Part shown: positions 1 through 11,658 of the stretch, piece by piece
How positions within the stretch are numbered: the stretch's first letter is position 1
Layout: each line of letters starts with the position of its first letter
DNA from: Nymphaea colorata
Taxonomy: Eukaryota > Streptophyta > Magnoliopsida > Nymphaeales > Nymphaeaceae
Assembly: GCF_008831285.2 (NCBI RefSeq)
Contig: NC_045147.1
Location: forward strand, 18,640,854 to 18,704,853
Direction: 5' to 3'
DNA length: 64,000 nucleotides
Notes under the pieces: generated by a model
What the model saw: only the letters and a program-made list of their open reading frames with translations
Databases searched by the model: none
What the model was told of the DNA's origin: nothing
Program-made: the position numbers and the translations under genes

Positions 1-59
1 CTCCTTTAAAAAAAAAAAAAAATCAGATATGGAAAAGAAAAATTGTTATTCAATAAAAA

Positions 60-2500
60 AACAGATCGAATTCAGATTTAATAAATGACATCTAATCAGA
101 TTTGGATTTAGATTCAGATACACATAAATATCTAATTGGATTTGAGTCTGATTTAGTTTTAATTAAATATATTATATCCAATGTTCTTACACTTTGAAAA
201 TCGGTTGGATTCGGATCAAATTTCAGATTCGGATACGAATAGAAAAAAATCAAATTTGGAGATTCTGTTTGAAAATCAGATTTCAGATTTGGATATGATT
301 TATTTGAATCAAGTGTACTGAAAAAATGAATACAGAGAGCATATCAGATTCGAATCTAATCCATTGACATCCTTAATTAAAGGCATACGATCAGAGACCC
401 AGGTGGGGAGTTCAAATACAGGCGTTGGTCCGACCCAGATGTGGTTTTCTCACGGATGGGCTGCGGTCAGAACTTTATCACGAAAGCGGAATCATCAAAT
501 TGAACCTTTAACTAAGATCGATGGTCAACTTATTATAATTGAATGTATATACGTAAATGTTCATTAAAGCAGAATATTTATTCAAAATGGCTTGATTTGA
601 ATTATGGACGATTTATGGGTCATGGACCATCAAGAGGAAGTACTAAGTTAATTAAGACGAAGCCATTGCTTGTAGTTAATTAAGTGCGTTTTCCACATTT
701 ATTCGAGTAAAAAGCCTGCTAGTAAAATAGGCTAGGAAATTAAGAAACAATACAGTAAACTTCCCTTTACATCATTTTCCCAACAAAAGATAACCATGGT
801 AAAACTTAAATCTCAGATAAGATCCAGACCTGTAATTAGTTTTTTAATAACAGCCAAATCTAAATCTAACGTCCAACTAATTAAACAAAACCCAAATCAA
901 GAACGGTCCGATGAGATCTCAAACCATCAACTTTTTCGGTTTCCTTCTCTGTGGATCTCACTCCTCCGTTATATCAATAAGCTCAAAGAAATGTGAGTCG
1001 CTTGAGCCACTGCTCCCCCCCATTGTATCTGATATGATATGAGGATTTTGCCATCTTTTTTCCTCTGCAGCAGCACAGATTCTGACCTGACATCTAAAGT
1101 ATTCGGCCGTCCAAGATTTGGGTTGTTTGAATCCACACTCAGACACGTTGGCAGAGGAAGATTAAATGCTTTAAGACTCAGTAATTTGACGTTTTCTCAT
1201 ATAGTATTGGATCATATATATCTCCTTGTTATATCATCCGTAAAGTTGAATACTTCAGTACGTCGATCAACCGAATAATGCCTACACATATAATTTAAGT
1301 TTAGCAACTTTCTGTTTAAATTTCTACAGAGAAAAGTAATGAAGTAAAAAAATTCATGCACTTCGGTTCCATCTTTCAAACAAACTTCAAATTTGTTTGG
1401 TTGCATGCGATACAAAGTATAGAGCCACCTGATCAAACTCACGAAGTAAACCCTGCTTACCAAAATAAAGACGCTCAAGCATTATCAGTCTGGTGTTAAT
1501 GCCAAGGTATTGCCACCACCCCAAGATACTGCTTCATGTTGAACGTATATTATTTTGGCTTTAATGAAAGGCACGAGACAAACGCAGGCGCAAGTTCACA
1601 GGACCTGTTTAACTCGAAACAAAATTTACTCCGATTTTTGTTAGTTTTGTGGTATCAGATCAAGTACATGGGTTTAAATTCAAATGGTAAGCGCCTTATT
1701 TGAGAAAACTTTTATCATTTTGACATCTGCCACAGCTAGAAAGTAATTACCTGATATAAGACTAGTTGAATTTTACCAAACAAGTTTAGAAATTCGAGGC
1801 TTTTGAGTGGATTGTTAACCTATACCGCATGCGCTCAGACAATCCCATAAGATCCGATACCAACTCTTTTGATACCTCTTCCCCTTCAACAATCATGCAG
1901 CTGCACCGAACAAGGAATGCAGGCAGCACACTCACCAAAACCCGGCAATCATCATCCTCATCCAATTTCCAGGAAACTGTCATAGATTTTCTCCACGAAG
2001 TTACAGCAAGCAAACCAGCAAGTAAAAAGCTATACAGAGAAACAAAAAGACAAAGAAAGAGATTGTTCTTTCGTCGCAGATATAGGCGGCAAAAGCCAAA
2101 CGATATTGCTATATATGTTTGGGTGAGGGGGATCAGATTTGAATTAGATATATTCTTTAACTATATCTGTTCTTGAGGATATGGTTCAAATTCAGATTCG
2201 AATATGAATGAAGAAAGGTAATGTTTAAATCCAAATTTTGACTTCACAATCCAAATTCTGATTTTCACATTGACATTTGAATCTGACTTTGACTTCGAAT
2301 CCAAACTCAAATCTTGAACCAAATATAGGCAATTTTTAAAATGTAAGGGCATTGGATATAATTGTTTAAAACTAAATGCAATTCGAATCTAAAATTGAAT
2401 CTGAATCCAATCAGATATTGATATACATCTGAATCCAAATCCAATCTGATATCATTTCTTAAATTCGAATCTAATCTGATTTCTGAATGGGATATTAGGC
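60..2500. repeat. Possible element bounded by inverted degenerate subterminal repeats
   Basis: From 60 to 360 the + strand is packed with variants of CAGATTTGGATTTAGATTC. From about 2,130 to 2,490 the same word family appears as its reverse complement (GAATCCAAATCCAATCTG and variants). Short degenerate repeats in opposite orientation at the two ends of a roughly 2.4 kb block resemble the subterminal arrays of CACTA-like or Mutator-like non-autonomous elements. I found no clear terminal inverted repeat or target-site duplication, so the element class is open. Confidence 0.35.
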
Positions 2501-3175
2501 GAACTTGAGGTTTGTTATAGAGATGGTGCATTCAATACTGTGTACAACACAACAATGTATCAGGGGAACAGCTCCCTGATCAAGAATCCAATTGGCAACA
2601 GCTAGTTTTAGCTGCATTAGTCCGACCAATTATGCTATGCCTCTTACGATTATGCTCATCCTTTTTATTTTCTTCTAATGGACTTGATTCACGTGTCGGC
2701 CTAGTTGATGCTCCAGATAGATAATAAACAGAATGGAGTTCAGTTGGCCGCCCACTTCACCTCCCTATGTGGCACTTCATGAGAACTCTTCCTGTCGATT
2801 ATAAGCATTCTTGTTCTCGTTAATACATCAACAACACGGAATACGTAGATTTGCGGTTCAAATTACATCGTTGAACCGCAGAAGCAGACATTGACCTGAT
2901 CTCAATTCTCAATCAATAACTTGTGGAGGTTGATCGAGTCTTCTAAAAAGCAGTTCATGAAGGTTACTTCGTGTCCATACGAAATTGAGTGTCGGTGACC
3001 CCACCAGGGGTTTACTTCACCGACCATTAAGTGTCTCCCTGTCTTTAAGTCCATCTGTCATGAAGAAAGACAGGGAATCAAGAAGCAACTTTCCCCAGCT
3101 TTGAAGGCATTGGAAGGGTGTGCTCACTCTAAATGGCTGGGATTTGGTTTGAAGGCTTTAGTTTTTTTCACATCA

Positions 3176-3285
3176 AGGGGTATAGCATAGTCGGTCAGAC
3201 ACCAAGGGGTATAGTATAGTCGGTGAGGCATGAGTACAAGCAGATAGCACATCTTTTGATCGATTCTAGTGTATGCTATTCCCCT
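3176..3285 (+). repeat. tRNA-derived SINE-like fragment with duplicated head
   Basis: The sequence CAAGGGGTATAGCATAGTCG is followed about 29 bp later by a near-identical CAAGGGGTATAGTATAGTCG. Each TAGYATAGTCGGT resembles an RNA polymerase III A box. A B-box-like GATCGATTCTAG follows near 3,259. This layout suggests a tRNA-derived SINE with a duplicated head. A related head occurs near 42,012. Confidence 0.35.
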
Positions 3286-3829
3286 AAATCATAAAAGGTA
3301 TGATCCTGCCAGTCCCATCCAAGTTCTAATGCAGGAACTGAAGGCGTTTTGGGGTCTTTTCCAAGTTTAGTTGTTTTGGCTGCACCAAGTTCGATCAGAT
3401 TATTTGTGATTCCAGAACAATAGAATTCAACATCAATAGGAGATGCAGCAGAGGTTGTAGTTTCTCTTCCAGCTGTTTCAGGGACTGATTCAGGAACAGA
3501 AGTTTGGCACTATAAAATCAACATTTGAAGAAGCAAACTAATCACACACCTGGGACAACTGAAATATCTGCCTTTCACTCTTCTGTGATAAAACACAACG
3601 TACATGTATTAAACAATAATGAGTCTCCACTAGTCGGGGCAAGCCAAGCCGAGTTACTAGCGGTTCATCTCATTTCACAACCCTGATTTTTATGGCAAGC
3701 TTTTTGAAGGTATATATAATGCGAGTGGAGTTTTGAACCCTTCTGTAACTTCTTTCAACCCTTTTGTTTTTTGTTTGGAATCCATAACATTCCAATTCAG
3801 ATACATTAGCAGCGCGCCCATTGAAGTCA

Positions 3830-3996
3830 GAGGGGCGGAGCCAGGGGCCAGCAGGGTTCATATTCCTCTCTCAAATTTTTAAAAAAAGAAAATCTGCATG
3901 TAATTAAAAAAAAAAAAAACTTTTTAACATAGCTCCTATCAAAATTTTAAAACTATAGTTCCAATCTCCTAATAAAAAAATCCTAGCTCTGTTCCC
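3830..3996. repeat. GGCGGAGCCA-type dispersed element
   Basis: The left end reads GGGGCGGAGCCAGGGGCCAG. After an A/T-rich body the right end near 3,984 reads TCCTAGCTCTGTTCCC, a decayed inverse of the left end. Related words occur at 36,871 (CAGTGGCGGAGCTAC) and in the ferredoxin C2 intron near 61,340-61,510 (GTGCCCCCACC, then TTTTTTTGGCTCTCC). This looks like an old, short, non-autonomous element family. Confidence 0.35.
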
Positions 3997-6900
3997 TACT
4001 TCCAAGAAATCCAAGAGTTCGATAACCAAGTTGGTCGCTACCTTCCAAGAAACTATTGAACCTACGGCATTTTAAGTACATTTGGGGTCATTTGAATAAA
4101 GGGACACTTTATGAGTGTTCATTAATCTGCCCCAAAAACTGGTGTAGATATATTCTCAATGTTCCATAAATCAGCACTATTTTTTAGATAGATTCATGGA
4201 TACTCACAAACTGTTCCTTCGGCCAAACACCCCCACTCATGGGTTTGGTTCAGAATGAAATCTTGTAACAACCCAAAAGTTAACATTGTCAAATACTCTT
4301 ATCAAATTTTGACAATAATAGAAGTGATCCGCTTAATTGATTTAGCAGGATAACTATAAAGCCTTACATTTCATGCAAGAATATGTACTTTTCAATTATA
4401 CCATCTTTGACATTAATTATACAAAGTCCTATGTGCATGTTGAAATATGGGGATTCCACGATTGTCCTTAATAAATTAAAATTAAGATTAGAACCCAAGT
4501 TCTTAATTTTATGGTTCCAAATCTGAATCTCGGCGGCTCGTTGGTGTGCCATTGGTGTCGTTGACCAAAGCATGAGGAATGCATTGAGTTGGTGAACAAG
4601 ACGCGGCTGTCTTCTTCTTGTTGAGTGAAAAACACGAACCAAAGGTGCTACTTTCTCGTCGCTGTAAGATAAATTGTCAAGTGTTGACTGTTGTATTCAA
4701 AATGTCTGTCGGCAACTGCACGCCTGCTATTATACTCTAATCTTCTCGTGAACCATGAATGTCTTCATTCGTGGAAAATTATCTTTAATGTGGCAGCTTA
4801 TATGTTCACACACACACACACACAGAGTGCAGATAAAATGGAAATTCATTACCAAAATGGGTGACACGATGTCACCATCATACAAAAAACAAAGCAAACA
4901 ATAAAAAAAATGAAAAATCAAAAGAGAGAGAGAGGGAGAGAGAGACAACTGGAAGGTGCTGGAGACTTAGATATTAGATGAATAAAGAACATGCAACCTT
5001 ATTACTTCACACATTTTTCTTGTTATTTTTCTATCAAATTCTGATATGAAAAAGTTGGAAGGATGAGATTGTTCCGCTTCTGTATGGCATCTAAGTGTTT
5101 AGCACCTACCAATTCCTCATATATATATATATATATATGACACATGAGCACACACTTAAAATCCCACATAAAGAATACATTGCCTTCATATAACAATGTG
5201 CACATCAAACATGGAATTACATCACATTTTCCTGAAGTGCATCGGACTCCAGCAAGTATGTGCACAGGTGCGGCTGCGCGCACACTATCCTTCCCAAGCA
5301 TGTTTAGCCAATGCGGTGCTCTATAGATAATTTCCCATGTCGTTCTTTGTTACATAATACTGCTTATCTGAGATATACAAGTTCTAACTGGCCTTCAAAC
5401 TGCAAATAATTTGCAACCCAATGTTCGTCCGAGAAGCCTTCAAAAGTACTTATTCTTAAGTCGTAAGCAGGTGATCCAAGAGTTGAGTTCTGCTAATTAC
5501 TAATCAAAATGGTAGCTAAATTTTAGCAGAAACACCTAAAAGTTAAATACTTAAAAACCTGAATGAGTAATAGCTTTCAAGATTTTGTAGTGGAGCTTGG
5601 GCGTCATTTTCAGCAGTGTGGACCCTCTAATAATAATACATGACAAATAATAACATATGGGTCGCCCACATGAGAGGCGTGTGCAACTTACAGAAGGGGA
5701 CGCTGGGTGGGGGACCTCCCTCCCCAGAACAGTGCCAAAAAAATGATAATAAAAAAAAAAAAAAAAAAACTCCTAGCATTATTCATTGAGACACAGACTC
5801 GACAACAAAAATTATTAAAAGAGAAATTGCTCCATTTCAACCTCTGAATTTCAAGGCGCCGCATTATTTGTCAAGAGTAGCTATAAAAGATCAAGGGGAG
5901 TAGTTGTACCCAAAAAATGAAAATGTTAATTATTTCAAACATGAAATTCTACCTCGACAATAACTACATGCAAACCCAAGTTGCGGCCTTTAAGATATTT
6001 TCTCAAATAAAAATAAAGTGGAGAGACACAAGATGAAAGAAGAGAAAGCGGGCTTGTCTCCCTTCCGCGACGATGATGATACTCGAGGACGGAAAAAGGT
6101 CATCGGGACAGCCACGTGTCCCGTTGCGCCTTTCACTGTGGGGACTTGTCCACGCGTCGCGTTCACACAGACTGTCATAGCAAAAGGACGAAAAACTATC
6201 CTTGTTTCAACAAAAGCTTTGCTTTCGTTCTATGGCCAATAGAGAGGGAGAGGGGGGAAAGAGAGACGAAACACGCTTTCCATCCAACCGAGTGGCTGAA
6301 CAGTGAACAGAGACTACCTAAAATCCAAATCACTTGCTGCCAAATCGATTTCAACAATAATTTTTTTTTTCACTTTATATAATTAAATAAAGAAGCCAAA
6401 GTGGTTCTTTCCACCGGACCCACGACGATGTATGGACGAGGACGTTCTGGTCTTTAAACAAAAAAATTGTGGACGCCATCATGCTGCTCTTCCTCGCTTC
6501 TTTTCGATCCTTTGGAAGCCGATTTGTTCGACAGAATGTCAAATAATGAAAAATTTCCCCGAGAAAGATGGCAGTAAGTACTCCCTTACTGGTCCTTTAA
6601 TGCACTGTTGCTCCTAATTCAAGGAAAGAATTGACAGGCTTCTGACTGATTATATGCCCTTTTGAAATCACTTCCCATCGGATTCTCGATCTTGATCTTT
6701 CATGGTAGATCTTCACTTTTTTCTTCGTCTGAAGAAAACTCCGGTTACACCTCTGGAGTCTCTGCAGACCGTATGCTCGAGCTTGATCTTCGGTCTGTGT
6801 TAGGTAACAAAATCAGGGAAGATCATTTGAGCTCCTTTTTTACTATAACAATGAATGAAACCCATGCCCATAATGAATGAATGGGTGTGTTCTACTTACT

Positions 6901-7451
6901 ACTATAAAGATGTGATGGTAAGAATATTGTCAGAAAGATGCTTTATATTGTTAAAACTCAGTATTTCATACTTATTGGTCCACGGTTCATATTCGCTAAC
7001 TGTCCCAGTCAAAGTATGGAGAAACGTGGCAAAGGCATGAAAAGATACATGGACGCGTGTCCTCTTATTTCTCTTTCTCCATAGATAACGCTTATCCTGC
7101 TTATGTCATCGTTTTCATTGAAATACCATCTTTTTGGAGTTACCGATATGTTTTGCTCTCTCAGACTCTCACTGCTTGGATGGTAACTCGGCTTATTACC
7201 ATATGTTGGCATCTCTCTGTAAATTGTAATTATGAAAACAAAATTTCCGAGGTTGGATCTGTGTTAATGTCTGCCGTCCGTCTTAAAGATGGAGGGTGGT
7301 GAATAAACGACAGAAATATTCAGCCTCTCTGCTGGCTGATTTCCAAATCATACGCTGAGACGTTGGCAAGAGACGAAAGGAGTTTGGTGGGGGCGCCATG
7401 CGTTACACTAGTATCACACGTCTTCAGAAATTAAAAAAGAAAGAAAGAAAG

Positions 7452-7537
7452 AAGGCCCAAAATGGGCCTTCATTTGCTGTTGCTGTATAAAGATGAGATG
7501 CCTGCGGCCATTTGCTCCTGCCTTTGTGATTCACGTG
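7452..7537 (+). promoter_or_regulatory. Putative core promoter of the DUF1685 gene: site II palindrome, TATA box, G-box
   Basis: A perfect inverted repeat, AAGGCCCAAAATGGGCCTT, occupies 7,452-7,470. It contains two GGCCCA/TGGGCC 'site II' motifs, which TCP factors bind in many plant promoters. Sixteen bases further on is TATAAAG at 7,486-7,492. A G-box CACGTG lies at 7,532-7,537, probably in the 5' leader. The start codon at 7,682 is about 190 bp past the TATA box. The motifs are seen directly; promoter function is inferred. Confidence 0.55.
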
Positions 7538-7681
7538 ATCTTGCGGTTCTTCGACAAAACTGATCAGTTATAGCTATTCCCACAGAAATTCTTCTGCTTT
7601 TGTTTCTTCAGAGAGATCGGTCTCTCTGTTTAAGTCACTCCTTGTTTCTCTTCTGGATTCTTCTCTTCTCTCGAACTTGAG

Positions 7682-10313
7682 ATGGAGTCGACTTCTCCTG
7701 AAACCCTTGCCAAGCAGCTCACATGCGATGATGGCGACGACCATCATCGGTATTACGAGGAAGATGACGATGACAGCAGTGGGTATGGCTCCCTCACGCG
7801 GATGAGTTCGGCCAGATACCTCATGGACGATGATCACAGCGATGATGGTGGCGATGATGCTAGAAGGATATGCATGTCTCGCTTGTCCATCTGCAACAGT
7901 ACCAGGTCCCCCTTGTCTGACGACTATGGCGACGACGATCAATGGAAGCCTCAATACGAGTCAGGAGACGCAGATGGGGAACTCTCGGACAAGAAAGAAA
8001 GTGAGAAGGAAACGGGGACAAGGACTACGTCGGATTCCGACATCGAACCCAGCAAGAAACCGGGCAGAGATGTGTCGCTTAGGGGCGACACTCTGGACCC
8101 CTTGAGGAGGATGCAAGCCGACCCACTGAGCAAGCCCATCGAAGCCAAGAACTACGCGAGCGAGAACGACGTCGCAGAGGGCAGCCTCAGAGGAAACCGG
8201 CGAAGGAAGGGAGGGTACAGAGCGAGGGTGAAGAAGGAGAAGGTACTAGAGAAGGCGTGGGAGATGAAGAAGACGATGATGATGTTGATGGCAGGCGGCG
8301 ATTACAACGACGACTGTGAGGATGGTGGCAACGATCACCAGTCGATGCCATCGACGCCAAAGAGCACGGGATGCACGTACATGGACATGGACGAGTTGAA
8401 GGCGTGTCGGGATCTCGGGTTTAAGGTCGACGGCTCGAGTGTGAGGAGCAGGCTTTCGTGTTCGACCATTGACACCAACAGCAGCGCCGGCACCTCGCCC
8501 ATCGCCAACTGGAGAATCTCCAGCCCAGGTTAGTCTAGTCCTTCCCCACTACAACCCTAACTTCAAGCTTTTAATTAACAATCATGGCGGACAGGTGATG
8601 GAGTAGGCATAGAAAAAGCAGAAAACACTACTCTGAATCCTGCCATTCTGTAACACTGTGACTTGAGCATTTCCGCCACAAAATACTAGCAAACTAACCA
8701 GACCAACCCTACTAAAAGTTTTCCTCCTAAAGAGCTGGGCTATTAATAATTGCTCTGATCTTACTAAAAGCTTAGGCATGATGAGTTTATTTACTTGAAA
8801 TGCTTTAACATTATTGGAGCCATGACTGAAGGAGGTGGAATAGAAAGAATGGGCTTTGGCTGCCATTTTACTTGATTCTCAAGGTTCTTTACACGAGCCA
8901 AAGCTATTGGTACATGCGATTTGATACAGCAAAGACGACTTAGATTCCCATTTCCCTCCTTCTATAGGATGTTTAAACCTTATAAGAGATGCCATATTCC
9001 TAAAAGAAATATTGTAGTCTTGGCATTTATGAGTGCGGATATCTGCATTAATTTTTATAGCAAACTTGGAAACAGAATGACTGGTGGCTTTTGTGGAGGG
9101 TTAGGTGGTGGAAGGTTTGTCCTGGTAGGTTCTCCCGCACCATGTGCGGGTTCGTTCTGATCCACTCGTGGTTTTTCAATAATGTCGTGATGGCCCACAA
9201 TGAAAGCAGGAGCGAGATTTATCATTTATAGCCAAGGAAAGATTGATCGATGCAAAGATCAGGCCATGCCTGTGGACGGTTAGGAAATTAACTGCGCTGT
9301 TTGATTATAATACACTCGATTATAATTAGTGCTGCATAGAGGCAAATTATATACATTGATGTTGCTTTGATTAAAATAACTCGATTTTAATTCTCCTGCA
9401 ATCAGATGTGACTTGCACATTATGCTTGATGTCTTGTCTTTTTTACAGAGCCCTTTTTGTACCTCCAAGGCTTAATATTTACCAATGTCTCCTAAAATGG
9501 TGCTCACTGGATATTCGGGATCTAGAAATGAGGATCGGTGACTATATACTCTTTAGAAGTCTTGGGTGTACTGGAAGGCGAAACTCCATTTAGCAGCTGG
9601 TGGACAAGCACATTTTTAGTTATTTTTAGAAGTATGGTTTCAATAAATGGCCAAGAAATAAGAACAACTTATTTAGGAAAATAATTAGTAGAAGAACAAA
9701 AAAGGTAATCAAATAGCAAAGATCAGTATCCAGGCAAAACAACCAACTTTGATTCTTTGTCAAGTGTATCAGCGTAAGATCTTGAATTTGTCAGGAAGGA
9801 CTTACGGAGTTGCCAAAAAAATGTCTACCTGTTCAGAGAACAGATGCAACTAGCACATACGTTCAGATACAAGCTGGATTCTGCAACCGATTAGTCCAGC
9901 TTGTAATTGGCGCATACCAGCTTCCAATCTGCGAATAGAGTTAAGGAGGAAATAAACTGTTGAGAAATGTGACAACAATCGAATAGACATGGGAGTTGAA
10001 AAGAATTTGAAGCTGCCAAAGCTCATTACATCACATAGGATCTGTGCAGTCAAGCTCCCAAAAAGCAGTGAACATTGAAATCTTTTTGGTTGTTTTGAAC
10101 ACCCATTAACAGAGGGCTCACAAATATTGGCCTTTTTGGTTTTTCTTTTAATAAGCATCTCTCTCTCTTTCTCTCTCTCTCTCTCACCACCCCCCTCCTT
10201 AACCGTGGTTTCTTTCTCTTTCATGTCCTGCAGGGGATGACCCAACTGATGTGAAGGCGAGACTCTTAGTGTGGGCGCATGCGGTGGCCTCCACAGCTCG
10301 ACTCTGCAATTGA
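7682..10313 (+). CDS. DUF1685 family protein, 308 aa, two exons
   Basis: Exons are 7,682-8,528 and 10,234-10,313, with a 1,705-bp phase-1 GT-AG intron; read without splicing, the frame stops at 8,531-8,533. The product is a plant DUF1685-type protein, whose molecular role is not established. Two family signatures are visible: DELKACRDLGFKV from about residue 237 (family form near DELKGCIDLGFGF) and the C-terminal block ISSPGDDPTDVKARLLVWAH leading to ARLCN. The last block needs exon 2, which strongly supports the splice. Residues 15-80 are very rich in Asp and Glu, and residues 180-205 form a basic stretch with RRRKGG and KKEK. The usual conserved stretch between the two signatures (a TLPALE-like block) is not recognisable, so this is a divergent member. 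The ATG is the first in frame after a TATA box about 190 bp upstream. Confidence 0.88.
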
Positions 10314-10867
10314 TTTTTTTCTGAATGTAGATTCGAATGACAGATTGTCCCACAAGGCTTCAGTCTGTAATTATTTAGTGTGAGTGTGTGCATGCACCCG
10401 CATGGACCAGTGCATGCATGCGTATACGAGTGCGTGAGTGTGTGAGAGAGAGAGAAAGAAGCCATGGAAGCCAACATTGTGTTCAGGGTAAGACATGTTT
10501 GATGTCCTCGGCGCTCACACAGTGATTGAGCTGGGTGGTTGTGGAGGAAAGGCATAATTAACGGCCACACCGTCGTAGCACAAAGTGGTCTTGTCCTCTA
10601 ATTTGCTTAATATCCGAGATATAGAAGGTTCGCCACTGAAGGTGATCCTGCAACTTTTGCTTTTCTGGAAAAAGAAAAAGGAAAATAAGTTCTCATGATT
10701 TTAGGTAGCTAGATCCTTGATTGTAACCAGGGTAAGTATCCTGGATGATTTTGTTACTACCCATTGTACATATTACCAGTATATGTTCATGAATGTTTAT
10801 GGTGCCGTGAAAGCAGCGGAGTAATTGAAATTATGGCCCACTCTACAGTTCCAAAATCCGGCAATGG

Positions 10868-10923
<56 letters not shown>

Positions 10924-11482
10924 GTAGCCATTGGAATCACCATGGAAGATATTGCCGGAGGGAACATATTGCTTGCGAAATTTTGGTTCGTAGTAGAAGC
11001 CTATAACACAAAGGGGACCTCGTCAGGGACAGATCATTGGCTTTACCGCTTTTTCTTCATTAGACAAGGTGAGGTTAGGCAGAAGCACCGGCAACTTATG
11101 CCAAGAGGCAAAAAGAAGGTGTTGAACCCGTGGCCTCTTTCATCTTGAAAATCTTTCAATAATAGACCATAGAAAAAGTCCAAGCTAATTTTAAATTTAA
11201 AAAAAGCAAGAAAAGTCCAGAGCCATTTCCAATCTTATCTATTAACAAGGCCGCTTTTTCCATCACGAAAAACAAAAGAATCCCAATAGAGAAAAGGAAT
11301 CAACCGATTACTTGCTTTCACTTATGCCAGGAAAGCACATTGGATGGCTCTCCGTTTATGGTCTTCGGGATGACTCCTCACTGCCCTCGAGCCTATCATT
11401 CTGCCTGCCATGGCCTGCTTCCCTAGGCCAAGCATTTTCCATTAATTTGGTGGCATTCACAAAGATACTCTAGCAGATATAG
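10314..11482. other. Intergenic region downstream of the DUF1685 gene
   Basis: No gene is seen. It contains a compound (TG)n(AG)n microsatellite at about 10,869-10,924 and unique-looking sequence up to the start of the tandem duplication. Small reading frames across the microsatellite are repeats of Cys-Val and Arg-Glu and have no coding character. Confidence 0.6.
10869..10924 (+). repeat. Compound (TG)n(AG)n microsatellite
   Basis: An uninterrupted TG run of about 17 units passes directly into an AG run of about 11 units. The same TG-to-AG compound layout recurs at 41,843-41,878 inside ribosomal protein L18 intron 2. Confidence 0.95.
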
Positions 11483-11614
11483 GGCCAAACCGGCATCCAA
11501 TTCTTTATCAGGAGCAAGTTGAAAGAAACAAAAGCATGTTGATTTTCTTATATATCATTACATTATCAAGAAAACTGCAAATGCCCCTCACATGAGTAAA
11601 CAAAGCAAATAACA

Positions 11615-11616
<2 letters not shown>

Positions 11617-11656
<40 letters not shown>
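11617..11656. repeat. (AT)n microsatellite, about 20 units
   Basis: An uninterrupted AT run lies near the left edge of the left duplication unit. At the matching place in the right unit the run is only about 6-7 units (26,358-26,371) and is preceded by about 50 bp that the left unit lacks, so the array probably expanded or replaced sequence after duplication. Confidence 0.9.

Positions 11657-11658
<2 letters not shown>

Larger units (their letters stand above)
1..7430. other. Repeat-rich intergenic region, no gene recognised
   Basis: No reading frame here resembles a family I know and none shows a convincing multi-exon structure. The stretch holds degenerate AT-rich repeats at both ends of 60-2,500, SINE-like and MITE-like fragments near 3,176 and 3,830, and microsatellites at 4,809-4,823 (CA), 4,924-4,946 (GA) and 5,119-5,138 (TA). 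An ABRE/G-box core, CCACGTGTC, lies at 6,112-6,120, about 1.6 kb upstream of the DUF1685 start codon. Whether it regulates that gene is unknown. Confidence 0.6.

Noticed and set aside
1651-1665. TGGTATCAGATCAAG resembles a copia-type primer-binding site
   Set aside because: No LTR or second repeat copy could be found around it, unlike the 25,017-25,029 site. A single near-match is not enough.
2530-2990. Possible solo LTR (TTGTTCTCGTTAATAC-like end words)
   Set aside because: No matched ends or target-site duplication could be identified.
7574-7954. 126-codon minus-strand open frame
   Set aside because: It is antisense to the acidic exon 1 of the DUF1685 gene; Asp/Glu codon runs leave the opposite strand open.
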